Shown piece by piece: positions 42,943 through 51,945 of a stretch of 64,000 nt of DNA. The notes beneath the pieces are model-generated. The model made no database searches. It was not told the origin of the DNA and saw only the letters and a list, made by a program, of their open reading frames with translations. Source of the stretch: Olivibacter sp. SDN3 (GTDB taxonomy: Bacteria > Bacteroidota > Bacteroidia > Sphingobacteriales > Sphingobacteriaceae); contig NZ_CP060497.1 of assembly GCF_014334135.1 (NCBI RefSeq), positions 124,001-188,000 on the forward strand. Direction: 5' to 3'. Position numbers and translations under genes: made by a program. Numbering within the stretch: the stretch's first letter is position 1; each line of letters opens with the position of its first letter.

Positions 42943-43776
42943 TTAGTTGCGTTTTTTGGTAAGGATAGTTGTAAGTACCACAATAATTAGGATAAATATG
43001 GTAAGGATCAGCGCCGACGCATATGCTCGGCCCTGCACCTCTGGAATTGGACTACTCAGTTGAAAAAACACAGCCAGAGGCAATGTTGCCGCCGGTTCAT
43101 TCAAAGAAACCGGTATATGATCGCTAAAACCTGCTGTAAACATCACAGCTGCAACGTCGCCAACTCCCCGTCCAAAGGCGAGCAAGATAGCCGTTAAGAT
43201 ACCCGGTCTGATTTGCCGGATATACACTTTTGCCGTTTCCCAGCGTGTAGCGCCGAGAGCAAGCACCGCTTCTTTCAGTTCTTTGGGAACCGTTGTGACC
43301 ACTTCATCTAAAGTTCTGACCATGATAGGGATGATCAGCAAGGTTACCGCAATTATTCCTCCCAATAGAGATGCCCGTACACCCAAATAAACCATTAGGC
43401 TAAACGCAAAAGCTCCGTACACAATAGAAGGCACTCCGAAAAGTACATCAAAAGAAAGTTTAGCTAATTTCCCAAAGGCATTGGATTTTTTTAGATAAAC
43501 GTTCAGGTATATTGATACAGGTATGCTGATCAGCAAACCGATAATAGTTGCACCACCCGCAATATACAAAGATCCCACAATAGCATTCAACATACCCCCG
43601 GAACGTCCAAAATAATATCCCCCGTCTGGGATTTTACTTATCATATCCCAGTTGAGGTAAGGCACGCCTTTCACCACAATAGTTCCGATGATGAGGAACA
43701 AACAGGCGCTAACAGCCAAGGTAGACAATACCATAAGCGCCTTAAAAAACATTTCTTCTAATTTTCTTCTACGCAT
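42943..43776 (-). CDS. pstA: Phosphate ABC transporter permease PstA
   Basis: A 277-residue inner-membrane permease with six helices. The BPD_transp_1 domain is seen with the EAA-like loop VPKELKEAVLALGATRWETAKV. The family features IPDGGYYFGRSGGMLNAIVGSLYIAGGATIIGLLISIPVSIYL and GVPSIVYGAFAFSL are those of PstA. Its start overlaps the end of pstC by 8 bases and its stop is 7 bases before pstB, so translation is coupled. It pairs with PstC to form the phosphate channel. Confidence 0.93.
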   Translation of the reverse strand: MRRRKLEEMFFKALMVLSTLAVSACLFLIIGTIVVKGVPYLNWDMISKIPDGGYYFGRSGGMLNAIVGSLYIAGGATIIGLLISIPVSIYLNVYLKKSNAFGKLAKLSFDVLFGVPSIVYGAFAFSLMVYLGVRASLLGGIIAVTLLIIPIMVRTLDEVVTTVPKELKEAVLALGATRWETAKVYIRQIRPGILTAILLAFGRGVGDVAAVMFTAGFSDHIPVSLNEPAATLPLAVFFQLSSPIPEVQGRAYASALILTIFILIIVVLTTILTKKRN

Positions 43777-44659
43777 TTCTCACCTCAAGTTTATTAAGTA
43801 TCAGCCTCGAGACCATATTAAACAACAATATAATAATAAATAGAGCCAAAGCTGAAAACATCAATGCAGCATCGTATAAAGGTATAGACATCATTTCACC
43901 AAAATTATTTGCCAGCAACGCCGGCAAAGGGTAACCCGGGTCGAATACTGATCTAGGCGCTATTGGTACATTTCCACATACCATCAAAACAGCTATAGTC
44001 TCTCCAAATGCACGTGAGATAGCCAATACTGTTGCGGCAAAAATTCCTGGTCGTGCTTTTTTTAGCATTACCTTCTTGATAGTCTCCCATTTAGTAGCCC
44101 CCAGCGATAGGGACGCTTCCTTTAGTTCTTTAGGAACGGTAGCTAGAACCTCTGTCACAATACTCACCAACAATGGAAAAATCATTACAGCTAATACCAC
44201 GCCACCGGAAAGTACAGTAAAACCTGTTGAAAACTCCACAAAATGTGGGGCCACATATTGCTGTACAATAGGCACTATAAAAAACACACCCCATACACCA
44301 TAAATAACCGGGGGAATACCTGCTAACATATTCACTATAGGCAGGAAAATCCCTTTCAATCTTACAGGGGCATATTCTACCAGATAAATTGCAGTCAATA
44401 AGCATAAGGGCAAAGCAATTATAATGGCAATACCAGTTACCCATAAGGTTCCCATAATAAATGGATAAAAGCCGAATTCGCCTTTCATTGGCCGCCAAGC
44501 ACTGGAAGAAATGAGTTCCCAGATACTGTGTTTATCCAGTATTGGTTGTGCTCGCAAGTAAAGACCAATACCTATCAAAAAAACTAAGGATATAGCCAGT
44601 ATTGCTAGTGTTAGCATACCAGTTCCTATCGCTTTATCTTTTACTAAACGTATATTCAT
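43769..44659 (-). CDS. pstC: Phosphate ABC transporter permease PstC
   Basis: A 296-residue permease with six predicted helices. The MKGEFGFYPFIMGTLWVTGIAIIIALPLCLLTAIYLVEYAP and LAGIPPVIYGVWGVFFI segments are typical of PstC. The EAA-like loop is VPKELKEASLSLGATKWETIKKVML. Its ATG overlaps the pstS stop by four bases (ATGA type), and its own end overlaps pstA by eight. It acts with PstA in the inner membrane. Confidence 0.93.
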   Translation of the reverse strand: MNIRLVKDKAIGTGMLTLAILAISLVFLIGIGLYLRAQPILDKHSIWELISSSAWRPMKGEFGFYPFIMGTLWVTGIAIIIALPLCLLTAIYLVEYAPVRLKGIFLPIVNMLAGIPPVIYGVWGVFFIVPIVQQYVAPHFVEFSTGFTVLSGGVVLAVMIFPLLVSIVTEVLATVPKELKEASLSLGATKWETIKKVMLKKARPGIFAATVLAISRAFGETIAVLMVCGNVPIAPRSVFDPGYPLPALLANNFGEMMSIPLYDAALMFSALALFIIILLFNMVSRLILNKLEVRNA

Positions 44660-45627
44660 TGTATTTTCTTTAATTCAGCAGCCACGGTCTCCTCGCTCAA
44701 CTTCACATAGCCATTCTCTGGTAGGCGAGCCTGACCTTCGGGCGAAAGGATATATTCGATGAAGGCTAAAAGAGTTTTATTTTCAGGTCTTCCATGAAAT
44801 AGGAAACCCAACGTGCGCGCAGGTGGGGAGGGATAACGTCCGTCGCCTATCGCATTATTCAGACTATCCAAATGTTGATAAAAAAACTCTTCTGGATCGA
44901 TTTTACCATTCTCATTCCAATCAACGGGTATAATCTGCACATTCGGCTGTGGCAAACGATCTTTTAAACTATATACATAATTCAGATTACTGAATCCAAT
45001 TGAAAGTGGGTCCCGCATAATGGCCTGTGCCTGACCGGGATCACCGAAAACGCCGATACCAGATAAGTCTTCCTGCGAACAATCTAAGAATTTTGCCCAA
45101 GTCTCGGCAGCTCCAGCTGCATCAGACCTAACATAAACATGCATGTCGTAGTCGGCAGAAATACCCGGCAATTGACTCCACCTGTGAACATCTCCTTCAA
45201 CAAAAATCTTTACGAACTCCCGCTTAGTCAATCCTCTTCTTAGAATATTGTCAACCGCTGGATTATTCGAATTGAACGTCGCTACCACAGCATCGTTGGC
45301 TACATTGATGAGATATCCCCCTTTTTCAAACTCTTCCGGATGGATATCCCGAGACACCAAACCGATATCTACCATTCCTGACAATACGTCGGCAATACCT
45401 TTACCTGCACCTCCAGCGGAGATGTTAAAACGTACCTCTGGATGGATCTTCCTGAAATCTTCACTCCATTGTACCACCATTGGATACAGCGCAAAGGCGC
45501 CTGAAATAGCAATAGTTTCAGTGGTCTCTGTACGATCTTTTTTAAAAGAGCCCGCACAACTACCCATAGTAAAGCATAAAAATAAATAACCCGCAACTAT
45601 ATAAATCCTTTTCAGATCAACTTTCAT
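44656..45627 (-). CDS. pstS: Phosphate ABC transporter substrate-binding lipoprotein PstS
   Basis: A PBP-like protein of 323 residues from ATG 45627; an alternative TTG lies two codons upstream. The signal is lipoprotein type (YLFLCFTMGSCAGS). The binding domain has SGAFALYPMVVQWSEDFRKIHPEVRFNISAGGAGKGIADVLSGMVDIGLVSRDI and, further on, YVRSDAAGAAETWAKFLD. This is the PstS variant common in Bacteroidota; related proteins bind other oxyanions, but the full pstCAB set behind it supports phosphate. No phoU gene is present beside the operon. A TACCTTTG box lies about 40 bases upstream of the start. Confidence 0.9.
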   Translation of the reverse strand: MKVDLKRIYIVAGYLFLCFTMGSCAGSFKKDRTETTETIAISGAFALYPMVVQWSEDFRKIHPEVRFNISAGGAGKGIADVLSGMVDIGLVSRDIHPEEFEKGGYLINVANDAVVATFNSNNPAVDNILRRGLTKREFVKIFVEGDVHRWSQLPGISADYDMHVYVRSDAAGAAETWAKFLDCSQEDLSGIGVFGDPGQAQAIMRDPLSIGFSNLNYVYSLKDRLPQPNVQIIPVDWNENGKIDPEEFFYQHLDSLNNAIGDGRYPSPPARTLGFLFHGRPENKTLLAFIEYILSPEGQARLPENGYVKLSEETVAAELKKIQ

Positions 45628-45633
45628 CTTCAA

Positions 45634-46050
45634 ATTGTTTCCTAACGGTTTCTGTCGATTGAAAACAAAGGTATAAGAAAATATCTACAATAAAATATAA
45701 AATCTATGTTTATACTAGATTAACATGTTTTTTCTACGTATCTGTAGTGCTGGCAGATCACACATCATAGAGCTCCATAAATTAAATGATCAAAAGTGCT
45801 TTCTTTTCATCTATAAAATCATTTTTCCAATGGGAATAAGAATCGACGAACGAGCCCGGCAACCACGAATACGTCACGGAATCTACATTATTTTTTCATT
45901 GGTGTTAGGCTTAGCGGAATTTTCGGCAGAGGCTAACTAATATGCTATTTATGACATTGTTATTTATACCGACGACGAAAACTGACAGTTGTGAAAAAAG
46001 CAATTCATCTTTTGAGTTTGTTTTCAATGCATTTTATCTAAGTTTGGAGC
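45634..46050. other. Divergent intergenic region between pst operon and MFS gene
   Basis: 417 AT-rich bases with only short, unconvincing frames. On the minus strand TACCTTTG (45673-45666) is a -7 candidate for pstS. On the plus strand TTTG (46017-46020), 18 bases, TAAGTTTG (46039-46046) matches the promoter consensus, but it ends only 4 bases before the MFS ATG. If real, the MFS mRNA would be leaderless. Confidence 0.45.
45666..45673 (-). promoter_or_regulatory. Candidate -7 element of the pst operon
   Basis: TACCTTTG on the minus strand fits TAnnTTTG and would start transcription about 33 bases ahead of the pstS ATG. The -33 box is not clear, which may mean an activator (PhoB-like) is needed. 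Confidence 0.4.
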
Positions 46051-47208
46051 ATGAAGCATCCGATCTACAACGTGCCTTTTGCACTTCTTTGTTTAAGCTC
46101 TCTTCTATTTTCGGCCAGCTTCAATATGTTGATTCCAGAATTGCCCGCCTATTTGAGCAGTTTAGGCGGAGCATCATATAAAGGATTAATTATTGCGTTA
46201 TTTACGCTTACAGCAGGCATTTCACGTCCTTTCAGTGGAAAACTGACAGACACTATTGGTAGGGTTCCTGTGATGGCTATTGGTTCTTCTGTTTGTTTTA
46301 TCTGTGGTTTTTTATACCCTGTACTCAGCAGTATTTCGGGCTTTCTCTTCTTAAGGCTTTTACATGGGTTTTCCACAGGTTTCAAACCTACGGCCACTGC
46401 CGCATACGTTGCCGACATTATTCCGAAAGAACGATGGGGTGAAGCCCTAGGCATACACGGTTTATGCTTCAGTACAGGTATGGCTATCGGACCGGCTATT
46501 GGTGGTGCAATCAGTGCTTTCTATTCTATTGATGTACTTTTCTACACGTCATCTTTACTTGCGTTTTTATCCATTGCCATTCTACTTAACATGAAGGAAA
46601 CCCTTCGTGAAAAACAGCATTTTCGATTTTCCCTGCTACGCATTTCACGACATGATATTATTGCCATTCAAGTCTTGCCTGCAGCGATCGTTACACTGTT
46701 GTCGTATTTTGCTTATGGCGCTATTCTGACATTAATACCCGACTGGAGCGAGCATCTTGGTTTTGCTAACAAAGGAATGTTTTTTATTGTTTTTACGATT
46801 GCTTCCCTGTTTATTCGCTTCTTTGCTGGCAAACTATCCGACCAATATGGACGTGAAAGAGCTATTAAGCTAGGACTGATCTTACTCACCGTTTCGTTAC
46901 TCCTTATTGCCTCTATCCACAGTACTGTAAGTCTGCTGTTGGGAGCAATAATTTATGGTATTGCAACAGGCATATTATCGCCCGCCACAAATGCTTGGAC
47001 AGCAGATCTCAGCAATCCTGAGCAACGTGGAAAAGCCATGGCCACCATGTATATTGCCCTTGAAATTGGCATAGGTCTAGGCGCCCTACTGGCAGGATGG
47101 TTTTATCAGGATGAGCTACGTATGATCCCGATTATGATATACACTGCGGCAGCGTTCGCCTTCGTCTCGCTAGTCTATATGTTGGCCAGAACGACGGGCA
47201 AACGTTAA
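46051..47208 (+). CDS. Major facilitator superfamily transporter
   Basis: A 385-residue MFS protein with 12 predicted helices. The motif A-type loops are SRPFSGKLTDTIGRVPVM (between helices 2 and 3) and IRFFAGKLSDQYGRERAIKLG in the second half. It also has GFSTGFKPTATAAYVADIIPKERWGEALG, usual in drug/metabolite efflux members. It starts at ATG 46051 just after a promoter-like TTTG/TAAGTTTG pair. The stop overlaps the end of the convergent beta-helix gene by four bases. The substrate is unknown. Confidence 0.88.
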   Translation: MKHPIYNVPFALLCLSSLLFSASFNMLIPELPAYLSSLGGASYKGLIIALFTLTAGISRPFSGKLTDTIGRVPVMAIGSSVCFICGFLYPVLSSISGFLFLRLLHGFSTGFKPTATAAYVADIIPKERWGEALGIHGLCFSTGMAIGPAIGGAISAFYSIDVLFYTSSLLAFLSIAILLNMKETLREKQHFRFSLLRISRHDIIAIQVLPAAIVTLLSYFAYGAILTLIPDWSEHLGFANKGMFFIVFTIASLFIRFFAGKLSDQYGRERAIKLGLILLTVSLLLIASIHSTVSLLLGAIIYGIATGILSPATNAWTADLSNPEQRGKAMATMYIALEIGIGLGALLAGWFYQDELRMIPIMIYTAAAFAFVSLVYMLARTTGKR

Positions 47209-48872
47209 AAAATCAATTTCTCCCCGTCTGCGTATACACTACCGGACCCTTTCAATCGTATTGATCTATCCGTCCGTTTACCTCTCGCGTAGTACTCATT
47301 GCTCTGCAATTCCAATACATGAGGGTCAATCGCAACAATCGCATCTTCGCTTCCTTTTAATTTACTATAATTCAGCCGGTTACCCACAATTTTTAATTTT
47401 TTTGAACCCAAATCTTCTATACAAGCTTTTGTAGCTGAAATATCGTTTTTGTTAAGGAGGATACTATTAGCTTCTTTATAAATAGATATTGCATTTCCGT
47501 CTGATGCTTTAATATCATTATCTTCCAAGTATGCCTGGTCTACCTTCCATATTGAAATAGCCCCTCGCGGAGACTTACTTGACAAGGTGTTTTTCCTGAA
47601 AGCCAACAGCCCGTTCATGTTAATATGAATGTTGCCATGAAGTCTGTTTTCCTGTAAAATTAAACTATCCACCGAAATACTGCTCGGAAAAGAAATGTCT
47701 CGTATCGTATTCGATTGCAGCATAAGTTTTTCAGCCTGCATACCTGCAAGCACACGCAATCCCCCCAGCTGATTTTCCTTTAAATGTACCTGCCCGTTTT
47801 TTCCCACCAATTCTGCAAAATCATCAGCTTCATTGCCCTGTGCTTGTATGCGATCACAACTTCGAATATAAAGCGCCGGACGATTATTATTCAAAGATTT
47901 ATTGTCGCTAACCATAACGTTAGAAACACCAACAAGTGTAGCTATCCCAGACCCGTCTGGTGTTTTTTTTCCGTTGACCCAACCATTTGCTTTGCTAAAA
48001 TTACGTGCGATGTGTGCATTCAAATCAACTAAACGCCGCTCATTCATATTGTTTATATCAATACCATCTGCAGCATTTTCTTCTAATCTGTTCTCTACGA
48101 TTTTATAGTTACGTTCCACTCCCGCTGAACCAAACGCAATCTGTATGCCACTCATGCCATTGTGATGAATACGGTTATTTACTAACTCCACATCCTTGCT
48201 TGCATGAAAAAACACGCCGTTTTCACCATTTTTGAATATTTCGTTATCTCTTATTTGAATATTTTGACAACTCTGTATACGGATGCCCGTTCCGGGCTGA
48301 TAATGATGGGTATCTTCTCGTGGTACACCATAATTTGCAATCTTGCTATTTTCAATACGCACGCCTCGACACGCAAGTAAGTAAATCCCTGCGAAAGACT
48401 TAACTTTTGTGAAATCGCCCTTAAAATAACTATTTTCGACTTTTACGTTTTCACAACTATCAAGGTGTATCGCTTCATTTCTGGTTTCTGCTTTCAAGCT
48501 TAAGCTTACGTCCTTCAAGTTCTTCCCATACAACAGAGGATATGAAGAGTACTGTTTTTCAATACTAAAGTTAACCATCGAGTCACTTGGCAACTGCTTC
48601 AACCAGCCGCGAGATTCGATATGAATACCTTCTCTTAGATATAGCGTACGCACGTAATGATCTCCTTTACCAATAATTACAGTATCCCCTATCTTCGCAC
48701 GATCAATCAGCGCTTGAATGTCAGCTGTTTCGTCCAATTTTTTAGCGTTTACAACCGCTATGTACTGTTTAACGGGGTTTCCATCTGATACTGTTCGACG
48801 GATTTGAGCAGATTTGACAGGGATATTACTAAAAACTAATAACTTTATCGACAACAATATATTATAAAACAT
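47205..48872 (-). CDS. Right-handed parallel beta-helix protein (pectate-lyase-like fold)
   Basis: A 555-residue protein. The first 22 residues are hydrophobic (signal-like). From about residue 45 it follows the pattern of right-handed beta-helix proteins: IQALIDRAKIGDTVIIGKGDHYVRTLYLREGIHIES, then repeated short strands such as VKVENSYFKGDF, VRIENSKIANYG, IQIRDNEIFKNGENGVFFH, VELVNNRIHHNGMSGIQIAFG and VMVSDNKSLNNNRPALYI. The repeats resemble PbH1 rungs found in polysaccharide lyases, epimerases and adhesins. No catalytic residues can be assigned. It ends convergently with the MFS gene (4-base overlap). Confidence 0.85.
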   Translation of the reverse strand: MFYNILLSIKLLVFSNIPVKSAQIRRTVSDGNPVKQYIAVVNAKKLDETADIQALIDRAKIGDTVIIGKGDHYVRTLYLREGIHIESRGWLKQLPSDSMVNFSIEKQYSSYPLLYGKNLKDVSLSLKAETRNEAIHLDSCENVKVENSYFKGDFTKVKSFAGIYLLACRGVRIENSKIANYGVPREDTHHYQPGTGIRIQSCQNIQIRDNEIFKNGENGVFFHASKDVELVNNRIHHNGMSGIQIAFGSAGVERNYKIVENRLEENAADGIDINNMNERRLVDLNAHIARNFSKANGWVNGKKTPDGSGIATLVGVSNVMVSDNKSLNNNRPALYIRSCDRIQAQGNEADDFAELVGKNGQVHLKENQLGGLRVLAGMQAEKLMLQSNTIRDISFPSSISVDSLILQENRLHGNIHINMNGLLAFRKNTLSSKSPRGAISIWKVDQAYLEDNDIKASDGNAISIYKEANSILLNKNDISATKACIEDLGSKKLKIVGNRLNYSKLKGSEDAIVAIDPHVLELQSNEYYARGKRTDRSIRLKGSGSVYADGEKLIF

Positions 48873-49025
48873 AGACTATCCTTTTATCTTGATCAATTAT
48901 CAAAAAAATGATCGTACCACAAAATCCTTACTATAGAAACGTCAGTTTCTTCAAATGTTTTATCTGTTGTGTCAAAAAATCTCAATTTTTTGAATTTCTC
49001 CGTCCAATTACATGATACACGCACA

Positions 49026-50195
49026 TCAATAAACAGCTATTTTATGTGTTCTTACTTGATAAGGTATCTTTTCTTTAGAATTACTTTTCTGAAAACCGAT
49101 ATCATCAGATGTCTGTATGGGCATATGACAATCCACACAATTGGTATTTACCGTACTCGCCTGCATGTTGTTTAATGATGAATGTTTTACCTCTTGGTGG
49201 CAGCTGATACACTGTTTAGCATGCGCGACTAAAGAAGGCGATTCTTTTTGATGAACACTATGACAAGTATTGCAATCCATCTTGCTCATCTGATAACACT
49301 TGCTAGCCTCGATCAATTGTTTTTGTTTACCATGAACATCGATATTACCTCCTACATAATCCGCAAATTCCGGCAAAGTTTTAACCGTATCGCCTGGTTT
49401 TACAAAAAATGTTGAATTTGTTACTTGTAAGCTTGCGCCTGAATGGCATATCCCGCACATATCCATACGTTGTTCTTTTGAAAGTTGCCGATAACCTACT
49501 AGTTTCTTCCCTTCTTTTAATTCAGGATTTTGCTGATGAAAAGATACATGCTCTGCCGCCGGACCATGGCAGCGTTCACAGTCGACACCTGCCATAAGAG
49601 AGTTTTTCACAAATTCCTCCTCTACAGTCATGTTAGATTGGGGGATCAAATTTGTCTTTACATAAGAACCGTGGCATTCCAGACAACGCGAAACAATGGC
49701 TCTACCAAAATAAATCTGATCGGAGGGAAAACCCGGACTGTTAACCCAAAGATGTTCTTTGACCAAGAAATTGAGCGGCATCTGCATCAATTTGTTACCA
49801 TACCAATAAGCTAGTGTATAAGCCGTCTTTCCCGATCCGAATACAATGTCTGCTTTTTCAGATTTCACATTCTCCCCCCGAATATAAGCAGTTTGATACA
49901 GACCGCCCGGCGTCTTCTCTATCCCTACTTTCGTATGTTCGTTAAAGATAAAGTCACCGTCTTCTACCCCTAAACTATCAATATCTTCTCCCGTTGTTAA
50001 TGTTTTCGATGTATTAAAATGTGCATTTTGCAAATAATCATCCACTATCCCTTGATGGCAGGAGCGGCAACTGTGCATACCGATATAGGTCTCTCCTCTC
50101 ACGTCCACACGTTCTTCCTCCTCCTTACACTGACTGATAATAATCAGTACACAGCTTAAAAGGAAAAAAAGTAAGATAAAGTTTCGACGTTTCAT
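49026..50195 (-). CDS. Seven-heme cytochrome c lipoprotein (cytochrome c554-like)
   Basis: A 389-residue exported protein with a lipoprotein signal (FFLLSCVLIIISQCKEEE, Cys about 23) and seven CxxCH heme sites: CRSCH (43), CLECH, CERCH, CGICH, CNTCH, CISCH and CVDCH. The region TYIGMHSCRSCHQGIVDDYLQNAHFNTSKT is typical of multiheme cytochromes of the cytochrome c554/NrfB-like superfamily. The spacing between sites 4 and 5 is long. It probably carries electrons or reduces a nitrogen or sulfur compound in the periplasm. No other respiratory gene lies beside it. Confidence 0.93.
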   Translation of the reverse strand: MKRRNFILLFFLLSCVLIIISQCKEEEERVDVRGETYIGMHSCRSCHQGIVDDYLQNAHFNTSKTLTTGEDIDSLGVEDGDFIFNEHTKVGIEKTPGGLYQTAYIRGENVKSEKADIVFGSGKTAYTLAYWYGNKLMQMPLNFLVKEHLWVNSPGFPSDQIYFGRAIVSRCLECHGSYVKTNLIPQSNMTVEEEFVKNSLMAGVDCERCHGPAAEHVSFHQQNPELKEGKKLVGYRQLSKEQRMDMCGICHSGASLQVTNSTFFVKPGDTVKTLPEFADYVGGNIDVHGKQKQLIEASKCYQMSKMDCNTCHSVHQKESPSLVAHAKQCISCHQEVKHSSLNNMQASTVNTNCVDCHMPIQTSDDIGFQKSNSKEKIPYQVRTHKIAVY

Positions 50196-50441
50196 AAAGG
50201 TTCATCCTATTTAGTTTAGCATTCTAATGTACAAAAAGAAATGCAATAGGTAACGATTAGCAAATTAATCTTTGGAAAAAATACTAGGAAAAGAATGTCA
50301 TTCAATTTCCATCGATTGAACAGGCTCCTAAAGTCCATTTTTCTGTTAAACCCCTTAAAAAAGTAGGAATTCTTAACGAAAAAACTTAATTTTCAGTTTT
50401 CAATAAAAAACGTAGATCAATTATTAACACATTTCATATTT

Positions 50442-51881
50442 ATGAGTTCAAAGGATTTCTCAAGAAGATCATTTTTAAAGAATGCCATGTATTTAACGGC
50501 GGGGGCGGCAGCCTTCCCTCATCTGGCCACTGCGGCAACCACAAATTTTACCAAACCAAAGTTTGCATCACCTAATGAACGTGTGAATCTTGCCTGTTGC
50601 GGCATTGGTAATAGAGGGGGTGAAATTATCGGCGATTTATACGATACAGGGCTTGCCAATATTGTGGCCCTCTGTGATGTAGACATGGAGGCCCCCCATA
50701 CGACAAAAGTGCTAGAACAATTTCCTGATGTACCTCGTTTTAAGGACTTCAGAAGTATGTTCGACAAAATGGGTAATCAAATAGAAGCGGTGACAGTAGG
50801 TGTACCCGATTTTTCACATTTCCCCATTTGTATAGAAGCCATGTCACGTGGTATTCATGTGTACGTAGAAAAGCCCATGGCCCGCACATTTAACGAATGT
50901 GAGCTTTTAATGAAAGCTGCTAACAAATACAGCAATGTAGTCACACAAATGGGCAACCAAGGCCATTCGGAGGCCAACTATTTCCAATTTAAAAGCTGGT
51001 TTGAAGCAGGCATTATCAAGGACGTTACCGCTATTACGGCCCATATGAATGCACCCAGGAGATGGCACGAGTGGGATCCAAACATCAGCTCTTTTCCGCC
51101 AGCCGAGCCCATACCCTCGACTCTTGATTGGGATGAATGGCTTTCAACCCGTCCATTCCATGATTATAACAAAGATTTTGTCAATGGGCAGTGGCGCTGC
51201 TGGTACGACTTTGGAATGGGGGCATTGGGTGATTGGGGAGCACATATCATAGACACGGCACATGAATTCTTAGACCTCGGTCTGCCTTATGAAGTTGACC
51301 CCATAAAACTAGAGGGTCACAATAAGTTCTTCTTTCCGATGAGTACTACTCTTGCCTTTAAATTTCCAGAACGTAATGGCATGCCTGCTTTAGATATTAC
51401 TTGGTACGATGGTATAGATAATCTACCTCCTATTCCAGATGGGTACGGCGTGTCCGGTCTTGATCCAAACATTCCACCTCCAAGCACTGGGGAGATTGAA
51501 CCTGCAAAGTTAAACCCTGGCAAGATTATTTACAGCAAGGAGCTTACCTTTAAAGGTGGATCGCATGGCAGTGCGTTGTCGATCATTCCAGAAGAAAAAG
51601 CACAGGAAATGGCGACAAAACTTCCTGAAGTTCCAGAAACTCCATCCAATCACTTCAAGAACTTTTTATTGGCCTGCAAAGGGCAAGAACAAACACGTTC
51701 ACCATTCCATATTGCCGGACCATTGAGTCAAGTGTTCTGCCTGGGCGTCCTTGCACAGCAGCTCAATACCAAGCTGGAGTTTGATCGCGAAAAGAAAATC
51801 ATCACTAACAACAAAACAGCCAATGAACTGCTGATAGGCCCGCCACCAAGAAAAGGATGGGAGCAGTACTACAAGGTATAA
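50442..51881 (+). CDS. Gfo/Idh/MocA-family oxidoreductase, Tat-exported (first)
   Basis: A 479-residue NAD(P)-binding oxidoreductase. A twin-arginine signal SRRSFLKNAMYLTAGAAAFPHLATA leads, then the Rossmann fold VNLACCGIGNRGGEIIGDLYD, GIHVYVEKPMARTFNECELL (the EKP motif with catalytic Lys) and the QMGNQGHSEANYF block. The C-terminal part carries GALGDWGAHIIDTAHEFLDLGLPYEV, a motif of secreted Bacteroidota Gfo/Idh proteins. Exported members act as NAD-dependent glycosidases or sugar dehydrogenases in some cases. A second Tat-exported member converges on it, sharing a terminator. Confidence 0.93.
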   Translation: MSSKDFSRRSFLKNAMYLTAGAAAFPHLATAATTNFTKPKFASPNERVNLACCGIGNRGGEIIGDLYDTGLANIVALCDVDMEAPHTTKVLEQFPDVPRFKDFRSMFDKMGNQIEAVTVGVPDFSHFPICIEAMSRGIHVYVEKPMARTFNECELLMKAANKYSNVVTQMGNQGHSEANYFQFKSWFEAGIIKDVTAITAHMNAPRRWHEWDPNISSFPPAEPIPSTLDWDEWLSTRPFHDYNKDFVNGQWRCWYDFGMGALGDWGAHIIDTAHEFLDLGLPYEVDPIKLEGHNKFFFPMSTTLAFKFPERNGMPALDITWYDGIDNLPPIPDGYGVSGLDPNIPPPSTGEIEPAKLNPGKIIYSKELTFKGGSHGSALSIIPEEKAQEMATKLPEVPETPSNHFKNFLLACKGQEQTRSPFHIAGPLSQVFCLGVLAQQLNTKLEFDREKKIITNNKTANELLIGPPPRKGWEQYYKV

Positions 51882-51900
51882 TATATTCTAGGGTTTATAA

Positions 51901-51935
51901 AAAGGCACTTAACATTTATTTTAAGTGCCTTTTTT
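51901..51935. terminator. Bidirectional terminator between the two Gfo/Idh genes
   Basis: AAAGGCACTTAA (51901-51912) pairs with TTAAGTGCCTTT (51921-51932), 12 bp. There is a T-run in the plus direction and an A-run upstream that serves as T-run for the minus strand. It sits between the two convergent stops. Confidence 0.85.
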
Positions 51936-51945
51936 GTGGATAAAA

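Noticed and set aside
45725-45940. 71-codon plus-strand frame between pstS and MFS genes
   Set aside because: No similarity or domain pattern; it overlaps the expected divergent promoter region.
46017-46046. TTTG-18-TAAGTTTG as promoter of the MFS gene
   Set aside because: The -7 box ends 4 bases before the ATG, so it would need a leaderless mRNA; kept only as a remark in the intergenic entry.
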